Part shown: positions 54,448 to 63,698 of the stretch, piece by piece
Position numbering within the stretch: position 1 is the first letter of the stretch
How the letters are laid out: each line of letters begins with the position of its first letter
NCBI GenBank assembly: GCA_024123915.1
Contig: CP099650.1
Span: 62,001-126,000, forward strand
DNA length: 64,000 bases
Direction of reading: 5' to 3'
Origin: Oxalobacteraceae bacterium OTU3CAMAD1
Lineage (GTDB): Bacteria; Pseudomonadota; Gammaproteobacteria; Burkholderiales; Burkholderiaceae_D
The notes under the pieces: model-generated
The model's database searches: none
Seen by the model: only the letters and a program-made list of their open reading frames with translations
Told to the model about the DNA's origin: nothing
Translations under genes and position numbers: made by a program

Positions 54448-54556
54448 TCCGGGGTCAGGTCCTCCATTGCTACACGAACTGAACACTAACCGGGCGAAAC
54501 GGCGGTTAGAGCCCCTACGGACCAGCCCGTGTAGCAATGGCGGACCTGACCCCGGA
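54448..54556. repeat. MITE/REPIN-like hairpin element, copy B
   Basis: 29-bp inverted repeat with one mismatch: left arm 54448-54476 (tccggggtcaggtcctccat continuing tgctacacg), right arm 54528-54556, 51-nt loop. The outer 12 bp (ggggtcaggtcc) equal those of the element at 3739-3825, while the inner arms differ but stay complementary. It lies between divergent promoters of the 2Fe-2S gene and the phosphatase gene. Confidence 0.8.
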
Positions 54557-54659
54557 GTATATTTTCGAGTGGGAGCGGTTCCATTGCGGTTGCGTAACAA
54601 CTATGTCATATGCCGTCATTACTCTATGGCCTTTTTACTTCTGACCATTGGATCCCCAC

Positions 54660-56597
54660 ATGCATCTCGTTCCGTCGCGCCCCCTTATCCTCGCCATCAG
54701 CATCGCCGTCGCCCTGAGCGCCTGCGGCGGTTCCAGCAATGACGATCAGGTCACGGCCGTTCCGGCGGCACCGGCCGACCAGGGCGCGGCAGACGTGGCC
54801 CCGGTGCCGACCGTCACCGCCTTCGTCGATACCGCCTTCAGCAACCAGCGCGGCGACGCCCGCTACGCGACCCTCGACACCAACGCCGGCGTGCGCGTGC
54901 TCGCCGGGATGCTGCAGATCTGGAAACCGTTGACGGAGATCGTCGACGCGGGCGTGACCGCACCGGGCGTCGGCAACTTCCCGGCCGTGGCCGCCTCCGC
55001 CTGGACCGGCGTGCCGAACGACGGCACCAACGGCGGCACCATCCTCAACCAGGCCGTCCACAACGCCAACATCGACTACGTCGTCAAAGCCACCGCCAAC
55101 CGCACGCCGGAACAGGCGCTGGCCGCGTATCTGGACGACCGCCGCAACAAGGGCTACAGCGTCAGCGACGGCATGGGCCCGCTGACCAACGCCTGGCGCG
55201 CCGCCGCCCAGCAGACCACCACCATCAACGCGATCGCGCCCGACGCCACTACCGTGCTGTACAACGACGGCGGCAACAACAACGGCGTCGGCGGCAGCGC
55301 CAACCCCACCTTCGGCGCCGTCGTCGATCTGGTCAACATGGTCGGGGCCAACGGTTCGACCGAGCCGGCCAAGCGCTTTTATAAATATGCCCGCCCTTAC
55401 CGCTGGAGCAGCGCGGTGCAGGTGTTGCCGGCGCTGAACCCGGCCAAGAGCCCGACCCCGACCACCGATGGCGGCTTCACCAGCGGCCACTCGGCCGAGT
55501 CGGTGCGCAACGCGCTGGCCATGGCCTACGCGGTGCCGGAGCGCTATCAGGAAATCATCAGCCGCGGCCTGGAATTGGGCGAGTCGCGCATCCTGGCCGG
55601 CATGCATTCGCCGCTGGACGTGCTGAGCGGCCGCATCCACGCGCAAGCGGTGGTCGCCGCCGCCATGGTCGACCCGGCCAACGCCGCCAAGAAGACGGCC
55701 GGCTACGCCCAGGCGCACAGCGCCCTGATGGCCGCGACCGCGACCACGCCGACCACCTTCACCGCGTTCGCCCAATCGGGCAGCGACCGCTTCTCGGACT
55801 ACGCCACCAACAAGGCCAACTACCTGCGCCGCATGACCTACGGTTTCGCGCCGATCGCGCCGACCAACGCGCCGGCCTCGGTGCCGAAGGGCGCCGAAGT
55901 GTTGCTGGAAACGCGCCTGCCTTACCTGAGCGACGCCCAGCGCCGCGTGGTGCTGAAAACCACGGCCGTCGCTTCCGGCTATCCGGTCATGGACGATCCT
56001 GAAGGCTGGGGCCGCCTTAACCTGTTCTCGGCGGCCGACGGCTACGGCGCCTTCACCGGCAACGTGGTGCTGGTCATGGACGCGTCCAAAGGCGGCTTCA
56101 ACGCTGCCGACCGCTGGCGCAACGACATCGGCGGCAGCGGCAAGCTGGTCAAGCAAGGTAGCGGCGCGCTGAAACTGGCCGGTAACAACACCTGGACCGG
56201 CGGCACCGAACTGACCGCCGGCGCGCTCGAAGGCGCGTCGCCGACGGCATTCGGCGCAGGCGACGTCTACGTCAGCGGCGGCACCCTGGTCGCCAACGCG
56301 CCGGCCGGCTTGAAACTGGCTCGCGCTTACACGCAGCTGGCCGGCGCCACCACCCTGGAGCTGAACGCGCTGGGCGGCGCCAAGGGCACCATGACGGTGG
56401 CCGGCACCGCCACCATCGTCGGCGGCGCCTTGCGCGTCAAGTTCCCCGGCAGCTACAAGCCGAAGGCGGGCGAAAGCATCATCGTGCTGAGCGCGGGCAG
56501 TCTCAAAGGCCGCTTCACCAGCATCGTCGTCGACGGCTTCGCCAAGGTCGATCCGGTGTACAGCGCGACAACGCTGACGTTGACGGTCGGTAGCTAA
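54660..56597 (+). CDS. Lipoprotein acid phosphatase (PAP2 superfamily, class A-like) with autotransporter-type beta repeat
   Basis: 645 residues. A lipoprotein signal ends in the lipobox LSAC (MHLVPSRPLILAISIAVALS, then AC). The class A acid phosphatase signature is complete: KRFYKYARP near 238 (K-x6-RP), SGHSAE near 275 and SRILAGMHSPLD near 308 (SR-x5-H-x3-D). About 490-530 carry an autotransporter-associated beta-strand repeat (KLVKQGSGALKLAGNNTWTG, then TELTAGALEG), with a beta-rich tail after it. It probably dephosphorylates organic phosphates at the outer membrane or surface. The in-frame ATG at 54648 would add four residues and weaken the signal. Confidence 0.88.
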   Translation: MHLVPSRPLILAISIAVALSACGGSSNDDQVTAVPAAPADQGAADVAPVPTVTAFVDTAFSNQRGDARYATLDTNAGVRVLAGMLQIWKPLTEIVDAGVTAPGVGNFPAVAASAWTGVPNDGTNGGTILNQAVHNANIDYVVKATANRTPEQALAAYLDDRRNKGYSVSDGMGPLTNAWRAAAQQTTTINAIAPDATTVLYNDGGNNNGVGGSANPTFGAVVDLVNMVGANGSTEPAKRFYKYARPYRWSSAVQVLPALNPAKSPTPTTDGGFTSGHSAESVRNALAMAYAVPERYQEIISRGLELGESRILAGMHSPLDVLSGRIHAQAVVAAAMVDPANAAKKTAGYAQAHSALMAATATTPTTFTAFAQSGSDRFSDYATNKANYLRRMTYGFAPIAPTNAPASVPKGAEVLLETRLPYLSDAQRRVVLKTTAVASGYPVMDDPEGWGRLNLFSAADGYGAFTGNVVLVMDASKGGFNAADRWRNDIGGSGKLVKQGSGALKLAGNNTWTGGTELTAGALEGASPTAFGAGDVYVSGGTLVANAPAGLKLARAYTQLAGATTLELNALGGAKGTMTVAGTATIVGGALRVKFPGSYKPKAGESIIVLSAGSLKGRFTSIVVDGFAKVDPVYSATTLTLTVGS

Positions 56598-56622
56598 CTC
56601 TTCCGCTCTACCGGTATCATGG

Positions 56623-56650
56623 GGCATGATGCGATCATGCCCTTTTTTTA
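56623..56650 (+). terminator. Rho-independent terminator of the phosphatase gene
   Basis: gggcatgat / atcatgccc nine-bp perfect stem with a gcg loop, followed by seven T (56644-56650), 25 bp after the stop codon. Confidence 0.93.
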
Positions 56651-56670
56651 TTGGATAACGCGGAAACCCG

Positions 56671-57225
56671 ATGAACGACAACGACCCGACATCGCACCCC
56701 CAAGGCGATTTTTTCAACGCCGACCGCTTTCACAACGACCTGCAGAATTTCTCCAAGCAGATCGCCGGCTGCGACAAACTGGTGCGCATGGCGAATATCA
56801 GCCTGAACCAGATCGACGCGCGCATCGCCGAGGCGGCCAAGATCGAGGCCAAGGCGGCCGCGATTGTCGACGCCACCGCCAAAGAGGCAGGACGGGTGGC
56901 GGCCGAATCGGCCAGCATCGCGGTGGCCGACATGATGGGCAAGATGGCGGCCGTGACCAAGGAGGCCGAACAGGTCGTCCAGGCGATCAACCGCAGCCGT
57001 GGCCAGACGGGCTTGTGGATCGCGTTTTATGTCGCCTGCACCTTGGTGATGTGCCTGCTGACGGCGTGGATTACGCAACGCATCGCCAAGTCATCGGCGA
57101 TCACCCCTGAAATCACCGAGTCGATCGCGCTGGGCGAAAAGCACGAGACCTTGCTGCGCAAGGCAACCGACAAGGAACGCAAGCTGATCAACGAGATCAT
57201 CGCCCGCAAACCGAAATCCAAGTAG
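56671..57225 (+). CDS. Coiled-coil protein with one membrane segment, unknown function
   Basis: 184 residues. About 40-115 is Ala/Glu/Lys-rich helix with heptad character (ARIAEAAKIEAKAAAIVDAT). A single hydrophobic segment at about 115-132 (IAFYVACTLVMCLLTAWI) is followed by a charged C-terminal helix (DKERKLINEIIARKPKSK). There is no signal peptide. I do not recognise the family. It starts just after the phosphatase terminator, so it has its own promoter. The downstream small gene has a similar plan (helix plus one membrane segment). Confidence 0.65.
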   Translation: MNDNDPTSHPQGDFFNADRFHNDLQNFSKQIAGCDKLVRMANISLNQIDARIAEAAKIEAKAAAIVDATAKEAGRVAAESASIAVADMMGKMAAVTKEAEQVVQAINRSRGQTGLWIAFYVACTLVMCLLTAWITQRIAKSSAITPEITESIALGEKHETLLRKATDKERKLINEIIARKPKSK

Positions 57226-57246
57226 CGTTAGATACAGGTAGGATAT

Positions 57247-57588
57247 TTGACCACTGCGGCCGCCCTGATTATGATTGGAGGTATGGAAGCGCGCCTGATC
57301 AAGCTCGAAGAATTCGCCGTCGAAACGCGGGAGCGTCTCGCGAAAATTGAGTTGCGTCTCGAACAAACCGCCACGAAAACGGACATCGCCGATATCCGCG
57401 CTGACATGCATAAGGCTAGCGCGGACATTGCCCGTTGGATGATCGCAACGGTGATTAGTCTCTTCTTGGGTTTTGGGGGACTATTTTTCTTGGTGACCAA
57501 TTTTACGAGAACTCCGGCGCCAACCATTAACCCGGCACCTATCGTCATTTACGCACAACCGCCAACCCTGCCCCCCGCAGCCAATTAA
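57247..57588 (+). CDS. Small coiled-coil membrane protein, unknown function
   Basis: Up to 113 residues. An amphipathic helix (RLIKLEEFAVETRERLAKIE and LRLEQTATKTDIADIRADMH) precedes one membrane segment (WMIATVISLFLGFGGLFFLV) and a Pro-rich tail. The start is uncertain: TTG at 57247 has AGGTAGGA four bases upstream, while ATG at 57283 has GGAGG only one base away and ATG at 57271 has none. Similar short helix/TM proteins occur widely, often beside mobile or phage-derived genes, without known function. Confidence 0.6.
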   Translation: MTTAAALIMIGGMEARLIKLEEFAVETRERLAKIELRLEQTATKTDIADIRADMHKASADIARWMIATVISLFLGFGGLFFLVTNFTRTPAPTINPAPIVIYAQPPTLPPAAN

Positions 57589-57654
57589 TATCGTTCCCCC
57601 GCCTGGTGATTATCAGAATTGCATCGCCCGAGCGTTCACGGCAGACTCGCTGTC

Positions 57655-59193
57655 ATGAAAACACTCTTTAGCGCCGTGCTGATCACGGCAATCGGTTGCG
57701 CGTCCGCTCACGCGCAGCAAGTGGAAGTGGCCGGCGGCAAAGTCGCCGGCCAGCCCATGGCTGACGGCAGCACCCTTTTTTACGGCATCCCTTACGCCGC
57801 CGCGCCAACCGGCGAGCTGCGCTGGAAACCGCCCGCGCCGCGCGCCGCATGGTCCGGCGTGCTGGACGCCACCAAGATCGCCCCCGCCTGCGTCCAGGGC
57901 GACACCGGCTGGAACAAAAGCTTCATGACCACCATGCGCGAGGATTGCCTGACGGTGTCGATCCGCACGCCGGCGATGCCCACGAAAACTACGGAAAGCA
58001 AGGCCCGGCTGCCGGTGCTGGTCTACCTGCACGGCGGTTCCAACGCCTACGCCGGCGCCGGTGACATGGCGGAAGACGCCCTGCACCGCGAAGGCATCGT
58101 CCTGGTCAAGGTGCAATACCGGCTCGGCGCCTGGGGCTTCCTTGGCCTCGACGCCCTGCGTGAAGAAAGCCCGCAGCGCGCGTCCGGCAACTACGCGCTG
58201 CTCGACCAGCTCGCCGCGCTGAAATGGATACAGGCGAACATCGCCACGTTCGGCGGCGACGCCGGCAACGTCACCATCACCGGCAACTCGGCCGGCGCGT
58301 TCGATGCGCTGCTGCTGACCATGTCGCCGCTGTCGCAAGGGTTGTTCAAGAAAGCGATCCTGCAGGCGCCCGCCCCCGGCGCGCCCCGCACCGCGCAGCA
58401 GAACGAGGCAATCGGCAACGTGCTGCTGGATCGCCTGAAGCTGCCACATGGCGCCGAAGGTCTGGCCAGGCTGCGGAAGCTGCCGGCGGCGACCGTCGAC
58501 GCGGCCGCCGCCAACCTGCCGACGCCGGACGGCGTCGATCCGAGCTTCATCTGGGAACAGCAAATCATCGACGGCCACGTGGTGCGGCTGCCCTACGCCG
58601 AAGCGTATGCCAAGGGCGCTGGCAAGGATATTCGCGTCATCATCGGCAGCAACAGCCAGGAGCTGGGCTCGGACCGCAAGCCGGAAACCGTGCCGGCGGT
58701 GCTGGCGGCGGCGTTCGGCAAGCATGCGCAGGCGGCCAACGCGCTGTACCGCGATGATGCCGTGCTGGGCAGCGTGTCGACGCAGTTGATCACGGACATG
58801 TGGTTCCGTTGTCCGGCCAGTTGGGTGTCGCAGCATATGGCCGATCCGGGGCACGTATGGCGCTATGAGTTCGGGCTGGGGGCGCCGGGTTCGGGCAAGC
58901 CGCCGGAGCACACGTCGGAAATGGATTATGTTTATCGCGCACCGCCGGCCAAGGCGCTGCCGGCCGAATGGCCGCCGGTGCTGCGCTACTGGGCCAATTT
59001 CATCCGCAACGGCGATCCGAACGGCGCCGGCTTGCCGCGCTGGCCGGCGGTGGGGCAAAAGTCCTGGGAGGCGGCGGCGTATCTGGATATCGCGCCCACC
59101 GGTGTCGAGGCACGCAAGGGTTTGCGCGCCGCGCAGTGCAAGTTGATGTATCAGGAGCGGGATTATCCGCAGTCGGCGACCGTGCCGAATTAG
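57655..59193 (+). CDS. Secreted type B carboxylesterase
   Basis: 512 residues from MKTLFSAVLITAIGCASAHA, a Sec signal ending at AHA-QQ. The alpha/beta-hydrolase family signatures are DCLTVSIRTPA, the oxyanion loop YLHGGSNAYAGAG, and the nucleophile in GNSAGAFDALLL near residue 212. PPEHTSEMDYVY probably supplies the catalytic histidine. It hydrolyses carboxylic esters in the periplasm or medium; substrate unknown. The frame extends 12 codons upstream without a better start. Confidence 0.88.
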   Translation: MKTLFSAVLITAIGCASAHAQQVEVAGGKVAGQPMADGSTLFYGIPYAAAPTGELRWKPPAPRAAWSGVLDATKIAPACVQGDTGWNKSFMTTMREDCLTVSIRTPAMPTKTTESKARLPVLVYLHGGSNAYAGAGDMAEDALHREGIVLVKVQYRLGAWGFLGLDALREESPQRASGNYALLDQLAALKWIQANIATFGGDAGNVTITGNSAGAFDALLLTMSPLSQGLFKKAILQAPAPGAPRTAQQNEAIGNVLLDRLKLPHGAEGLARLRKLPAATVDAAAANLPTPDGVDPSFIWEQQIIDGHVVRLPYAEAYAKGAGKDIRVIIGSNSQELGSDRKPETVPAVLAAAFGKHAQAANALYRDDAVLGSVSTQLITDMWFRCPASWVSQHMADPGHVWRYEFGLGAPGSGKPPEHTSEMDYVYRAPPAKALPAEWPPVLRYWANFIRNGDPNGAGLPRWPAVGQKSWEAAAYLDIAPTGVEARKGLRAAQCKLMYQERDYPQSATVPN

Positions 59194-59233
59194 TCGCCAG
59201 CGGTACCGCATGAGCCGCTGGCGGTGCTTACAT

Positions 59234-59259
59234 GGCGGATTACGCTTCACTAATCCGCC
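59234..59259. repeat. REP-like palindrome between convergent genes
   Basis: ggcggatta (59234-59242) and taatccgcc (59251-59259) with an eight-base loop, flanked by cctacg. This GGCGGATTA...TAATCCGCC palindrome is of a kind seen repeatedly between genes in many proteobacteria. It lies between the stops of two convergent genes. Confidence 0.65.
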
Positions 59260-59298
59260 CTACGTGGTTTAGAAGAACACTACAGGACCGTATCCTGG

Positions 59299-60423
59299 TT
59301 AGGGCGCAGGGCTGTCCGCTACGTGCACGGCGCGTTTGCCCAGGCTTTCCTCTTGCGGCCCAGGCGCGTCCAGCACGGGACGCAGGCGCGGCAGCGAATC
59401 CGGATAGTTGGCCGCCACGAAGGCGATGATCGCTTCGCGGATCTCGCAGCGCAGATCGAATGCGGTGCCGGAATCCTGCGCGCTGATCAGCAGCCGCAAT
59501 TGCATGCCCCGGTCGTCGGCGTCCGTCACGTGCAGCACGCACACCCGCTGGTCCCAGCGCGACGACGCATGCGTGATGCGCTCGAACTCGGCCCGTATCG
59601 CCGGCACCGGCACGCTGAAGTCCAGCCACAAAAACACCGTGCCGAGGATCGACGAAGAAGTGTGCGTCCAGTTCTCGAACGGATTCTCAATAAACCATTG
59701 CAGCGGCACGATCAAGCGCCGCTCGTCCCAGATCCGCACCACGACATAGGTGCCGGTGATGCGTTCAACGCGTCCCCATTCGCCTTTGACGATCAGCACG
59801 TCGTCCAGGCGGATCGGCTGCGAGAAGGCGATTTGCAGTCCCGCGATAAAATTGCCCAGCACCGGCCGCGCCGCGATACCGGCCACCAGACCCGCCACGC
59901 CGGCCGAGGCCAGCAGACTGGCGCCGACCTGCCGCGCCCCCGGCAACGTCAACAACACAAAACCCAGTCCCACCAGGCCAATGATGAAGTTGGCGCTGCG
60001 GGTCAGCACGGCCGTCTGTGTCAGCAACCGGCGCGCGCGCAGGTTGTCGGCGGCATCGACCGGATTGACGTCGGTGATCGTGCGCTTGATGGAATTGACG
60101 CAGGCGATGGCCAGCCAGGTCAGGCAAATGATCAGCAGCACATTGTTGATGCGCGATATGGGCACCAGCAACGGCATGTTTTCCGGCGCGCCGGTCAGCA
60201 CCACCCGCAGCGCGAACAGCACCATGCACAGCTGGCTCGGCCGATAGCCGTACTTGAGCGCATTGGTGGTGTAAGGGCGGTTTCGCGCGATGCGGCGCAG
60301 CAGCATAATGCCCGCCCGATGCAACAGTAGAGCCACAGCAACAAAAACCAAGGCGCTGACGCCCACCACTGCTGCGGCGCGCCATGGCCCCTCGTGCATA
60401 TCTGAGAAATAGTCTAGTTCCAT
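59299..60423 (-). CDS. MscS-family mechanosensitive channel
   Basis: 374 residues from MELDYFSDMHEGPWRAAAVV. Membrane segments lie at about 16-35, 65-80, 95-115, 145-165 and the pore helix at about 170-200 (VAGLVAGIAARPVLGNFIAG). The MscS beta domain follows (LDDVLIVKGEWGRVERITGT) and then WDERRLIVPLQWFIENPFEN. It releases osmolytes on hypo-osmotic shock. The neighbouring trehalose operon on the other strand is also an osmotic-stress function. Fourteen further in-frame residues upstream are unlikely to be translated. Confidence 0.9.
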   Translation of the reverse strand: MELDYFSDMHEGPWRAAAVVGVSALVFVAVALLLHRAGIMLLRRIARNRPYTTNALKYGYRPSQLCMVLFALRVVLTGAPENMPLLVPISRINNVLLIICLTWLAIACVNSIKRTITDVNPVDAADNLRARRLLTQTAVLTRSANFIIGLVGLGFVLLTLPGARQVGASLLASAGVAGLVAGIAARPVLGNFIAGLQIAFSQPIRLDDVLIVKGEWGRVERITGTYVVVRIWDERRLIVPLQWFIENPFENWTHTSSSILGTVFLWLDFSVPVPAIRAEFERITHASSRWDQRVCVLHVTDADDRGMQLRLLISAQDSGTAFDLRCEIREAIIAFVAANYPDSLPRLRPVLDAPGPQEESLGKRAVHVADSPAP

Positions 60424-60610
60424 GGGCCTGATTCTAGGGGACTCTGCAATGTTGCGGCGCGCCATTTGCCCGCATGCGTGCGCTAGCGAACAAAGGTTTT
60501 TCCGCTATGAATGAAACAATAGAGGAGCTGAGGTCGATTGCCACGCATCCCAAAAAAATTGATGCAGCGGTTGTTTTTCTATCCTGCAATCACACCTGAG
60601 GACTCCTCCA

Positions 60611-62896
60611 ATGCTTTCACGCTCTGTAAAACTATCATTACGTTTCATGCTCCCCCTGGCGATCCTGCTGGGACTGTTCGCCTACATCGTCGTCCCGCTG
60701 ATGGACAACCTGACCCTGCGCTGGTCGGTGCGCGATCTGGATAACCGCTCGCAACTTCTTGCCGCCACCTTGCAGGTGCCGCTGCGCGAGGATGTGCTGC
60801 TCAACGACAAGGCGCACATCAAGAAGCTGTTCGACGGCGCCATCGAAGACGAGCGCCTGTTCGCGCTGGGCTTCTGCGATCCTTCGGGCAAACTGCTGTA
60901 CAAAACCTCCACCTACCCGCAATCGCTGGGCTGCTGGGAAAAGCCGACCGACGGCAGCAAGCAAAAGTCGCTGGTGCAATTGCCACGCGGCCCGGTCCAC
61001 GTGGCCGACACGGCGATCGAAGACAACGGCACCGGCCTGGGCCGTCTGATCCTGGTGCACGACATGAGCTTCATCGAACGCCGCAGCGCCGAGACCACCA
61101 AGTACGTGCTGATTTTCTTCGCGCTGCTGGGCGTGGCGATCGCCTTCCTGACCCTGCTGGTGTCGCACCTGAGCTGGCGCGGCTGGCTGGCCAGCCTCAA
61201 CGACGTGCTGCGCGGCCAACTGCTGCCGCGCGACGACAAATCGACCGTGCCCGGCGCGACGCCGCCACCGCCGCCACCGCCGGAGATGGAACCGCTGATC
61301 GGCGAGTTGCGCAGCCTGCTCGAGGAATACCACGAGGAACGCCAGAGTAGCAGCAGCAACAACAGTGCCGAGTGGGCGCCGGAAAAACTCAAGGCCCTGC
61401 TGCAACAGGATCTGGCCGGCGACCAGGTGCTGGTGGTGTCCAACCGCGAGCCCTACATCCACGAGAAAAACAAGGACGGCACGATCCGCGTGCGCCGTCC
61501 GGCCAGCGGCCTGGTGACGGCCGTTGAGGCGGTGATGCGCGCCTGCTCCGGTACCTGGATCGCCCATGGCGCCGGCAGCGCCGACCGCGAGACGGTCGAC
61601 CGCAACGACCACGTGCCGGTGCCGCCGAAAAATCCGAGCTACACGCTGCGCCGCGTGTGGCTGACGGAAGAAGAGGAAAAAGGCTACTACTACGGCTTCG
61701 CCAACGAAGGCCTGTGGCCGCTGTGCCATATCGCCCACGTGCGTCCGGTGTTCCGCTCGTCCGACTGGGACGAGTACGTCAAGGTCAACCGCCGCTTCGC
61801 CGACGCCGTCATCAAGGAAGCGCGCACCGACAACCCGGTGGTGCTGGTGCAGGATTACCACTTCGCCCTGCTGCCGCGCATGGTGCGCGAGGCGCTGCCG
61901 AAAGCGACCATTATTACGTTCTGGCACATCCCATGGCCTAACTCGGAGTCGTTCGGTATTTGCCCGTGGCGCGAAGAAATTCTGGAAGGTATGTTGGGCA
62001 GCACCATCCTGGGTTTCCACACGCCGTTCCACCGCAAGAACTTCCTCGACACGGTCGACCGTTACCTGGAAACCCGTATCGAGCCGGAAGCGTCGACCAT
62101 TTCGTACGGCAACGAGCTGACCCAGGTCGAGGACTATCCGATCTCGATCGCCTGGCCCGACTATCCGGACACGCAGCCTGTGGAACAGTGCCGCACCGAG
62201 ATCCGCCAGATCCTGGGCGTGCCGGAAGACCACCTGCTGGCCTTCGGCGTCGACCGCCTCGACTACACCAAGGGCATCCTGGAGCGCTTCCAGGCGGTCG
62301 AGAGCATGCTGGAGCGCCATCCGTCGATGATCGGCAAGTTCAGCTTCGTGCAGATCGCCGCGCCGAGCCGCTCGGACCTGGAGGAGTACATGAACTTCGA
62401 GCAGCGCGTGCGCAAGCTGGCCGCGCGGGTCAACGACCGTTTCGGCAGCGACGGCTACCTGCCGATCATCCTGAAGATCGAGCACCACGAGCAAGCCGAG
62501 CTGCAACGCTACTTCCGCGCCAGCGAGGTCTGCATGGTGACCAGCTTGCACGACGGTATGAATCTGGTGGCCAAGGAATTCATCGCCGCCCGCGACGACG
62601 AACGCGGCGCGCTGGTGCTGAGTCAGTTCACCGGCGCCGCCCGCGAGCTGCACGAGGCCTTGATCATCAATCCGTACCACATCGAGCAGGGCGCCGAGGC
62701 GCTGTACCGCGGCCTGACGATGCCGCCTGTGGAGCAGCGCGAGCGGATGCGCAGCATGCGCGACCGCGTGCGCCGCTTCAACGTCTACCGTTGGGCCGGC
62801 CACATGCTGCTCGACGCCGCCCGTCTGCGCAAACGCGAAAAAGTGATGCAGAAGATCCGTTCCCACAGCCGCGGCAACCTGCGCCGAGTAGGTTAA
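60611..62896 (+). CDS. otsA: Trehalose-6-phosphate synthase with N-terminal membrane sensor-like domain
   Basis: 761 residues, about 270 longer than classical OtsA. Residues about 13-33 and 165-187 are membrane segments enclosing an extracytoplasmic domain of about 130 residues (DDE-rich, [20 protein letters not shown]), then a HAMP-like/Pro-rich linker ([11 protein letters not shown]). The GT20 catalytic domain starts near 270: [51 protein letters not shown] and [13 protein letters not shown] are all intact. It makes trehalose-6-phosphate from a nucleotide-glucose and glucose-6-phosphate. The added module suggests membrane-located synthesis controlled by an outside signal (inference). It forms an operon with otsB eight bases downstream. 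Confidence 0.92.
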   Translation: MLSRSVKLSLRFMLPLAILLGLFAYIVVPLMDNLTLRWSVRDLDNRSQLLAATLQVPLREDVLLNDKAHIKKLFDGAIEDERLFALGFCDPSGKLLYKTSTYPQSLGCWEKPTDGSKQKSLVQLPRGPVHVADTAIEDNGTGLGRLILVHDMSFIERRSAETTKYVLIFFALLGVAIAFLTLLVSHLSWRGWLASLNDVLRGQLLPRDDKSTVPGATPPPPPPPEMEPLIGELRSLLEEYHEERQSSSSNNSAEWAPEKLKALLQQDLAGDQVLVVSNREPYIHEKNKDGTIRVRRPASGLVTAVEAVMRACSGTWIAHGAGSADRETVDRNDHVPVPPKNPSYTLRRVWLTEEEEKGYYYGFANEGLWPLCHIAHVRPVFRSSDWDEYVKVNRRFADAVIKEARTDNPVVLVQDYHFALLPRMVREALPKATIITFWHIPWPNSESFGICPWREEILEGMLGSTILGFHTPFHRKNFLDTVDRYLETRIEPEASTISYGNELTQVEDYPISIAWPDYPDTQPVEQCRTEIRQILGVPEDHLLAFGVDRLDYTKGILERFQAVESMLERHPSMIGKFSFVQIAAPSRSDLEEYMNFEQRVRKLAARVNDRFGSDGYLPIILKIEHHEQAELQRYFRASEVCMVTSLHDGMNLVAKEFIAARDDERGALVLSQFTGAARELHEALIINPYHIEQGAEALYRGLTMPPVEQRERMRSMRDRVRRFNVYRWAGHMLLDAARLRKREKVMQKIRSHSRGNLRRVG

Positions 62897-62903
62897 AGTA
62901 AAC

Positions 62904-63698
62904 ATGATGAAACTCGAACCGACCCCGGCGGACGAAACCACGTCCGCCGACAACCAAACTTTCCTGCTGACCGACTGGCCCGATTGCAGCCTGTTCCTGG
63001 ACTTCGACGGCACCCTGGTCGACCTGGCCGAAACGCCCGACACGGTCGTGGTCGTGCCCGGCCTGGTCGAGGCGCTGGCCACCCTGCGCGACAAGCTGGG
63101 CGGGCGCCTGGCCATTGTCAGCGGCCGCCCGATCGAGCAGATCGACGCCATGCTGGCGCCGCTCAAGCTGCCGGCGGCCGGCGTGCACGGCGCCGAACGG
63201 CGCGCCGCCGACGGCGAGCTGCACTACATCACGGTACTGCCGCTCGACAACGCCAAGTCGCGCCTGCAACCGCTGGTGGCGCAATATCCCGACCTGCTGC
63301 TGGAGGAAAAACGCGGCGCGCTGGCCCTGCACTACCGTCTGGCGCCGGAACTGAAGGCGCTGTGCGAGCAGGCCATGCAGGAAGCGCTCGACGCCAGCCC
63401 CGGCATGGTACTGTTACATGGCAAAATGGTGCTGGAGCTCAAGCCCGGATCGAGCACCAAGGGCAGCGCCCTGGCCGCGTTCATGCAGGAAGCGCCCTTC
63501 AAGGGTCACAAGCCGGTGTTTGCCGGCGACGACACCACCGACGAAGCCGGCATCGCCTACGCCCAGCAAACGGGCGGCATGGGCGTGAAGATCGGCCCCG
63601 GTCCGAGCGCCGCGCTGCGCCGCCTCGCCTCGCCGCAAGAATTGCGCGCGCAGCTGGTGCAAGCGGCCACCACCCTGCCTCATGGAGACAAACAATGA
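62904..63698 (+). CDS. otsB: Trehalose-6-phosphate phosphatase
   Basis: 264 residues. HAD motif I is LFLDFDGTLVDLAE, motif II region IVSGRPIEQID, and motif IV is FAGDDTTDEAGI. The cap segment AGVHGAERRAADG is OtsB-typical. It dephosphorylates trehalose-6-phosphate to trehalose. Either of two adjacent ATG codons (62904, 62907) may be used. Its stop overlaps the next start by four bases. Confidence 0.94.
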   Translation: MMKLEPTPADETTSADNQTFLLTDWPDCSLFLDFDGTLVDLAETPDTVVVVPGLVEALATLRDKLGGRLAIVSGRPIEQIDAMLAPLKLPAAGVHGAERRAADGELHYITVLPLDNAKSRLQPLVAQYPDLLLEEKRGALALHYRLAPELKALCEQAMQEALDASPGMVLLHGKMVLELKPGSSTKGSALAAFMQEAPFKGHKPVFAGDDTTDEAGIAYAQQTGGMGVKIGPGPSAALRRLASPQELRAQLVQAATTLPHGDKQ

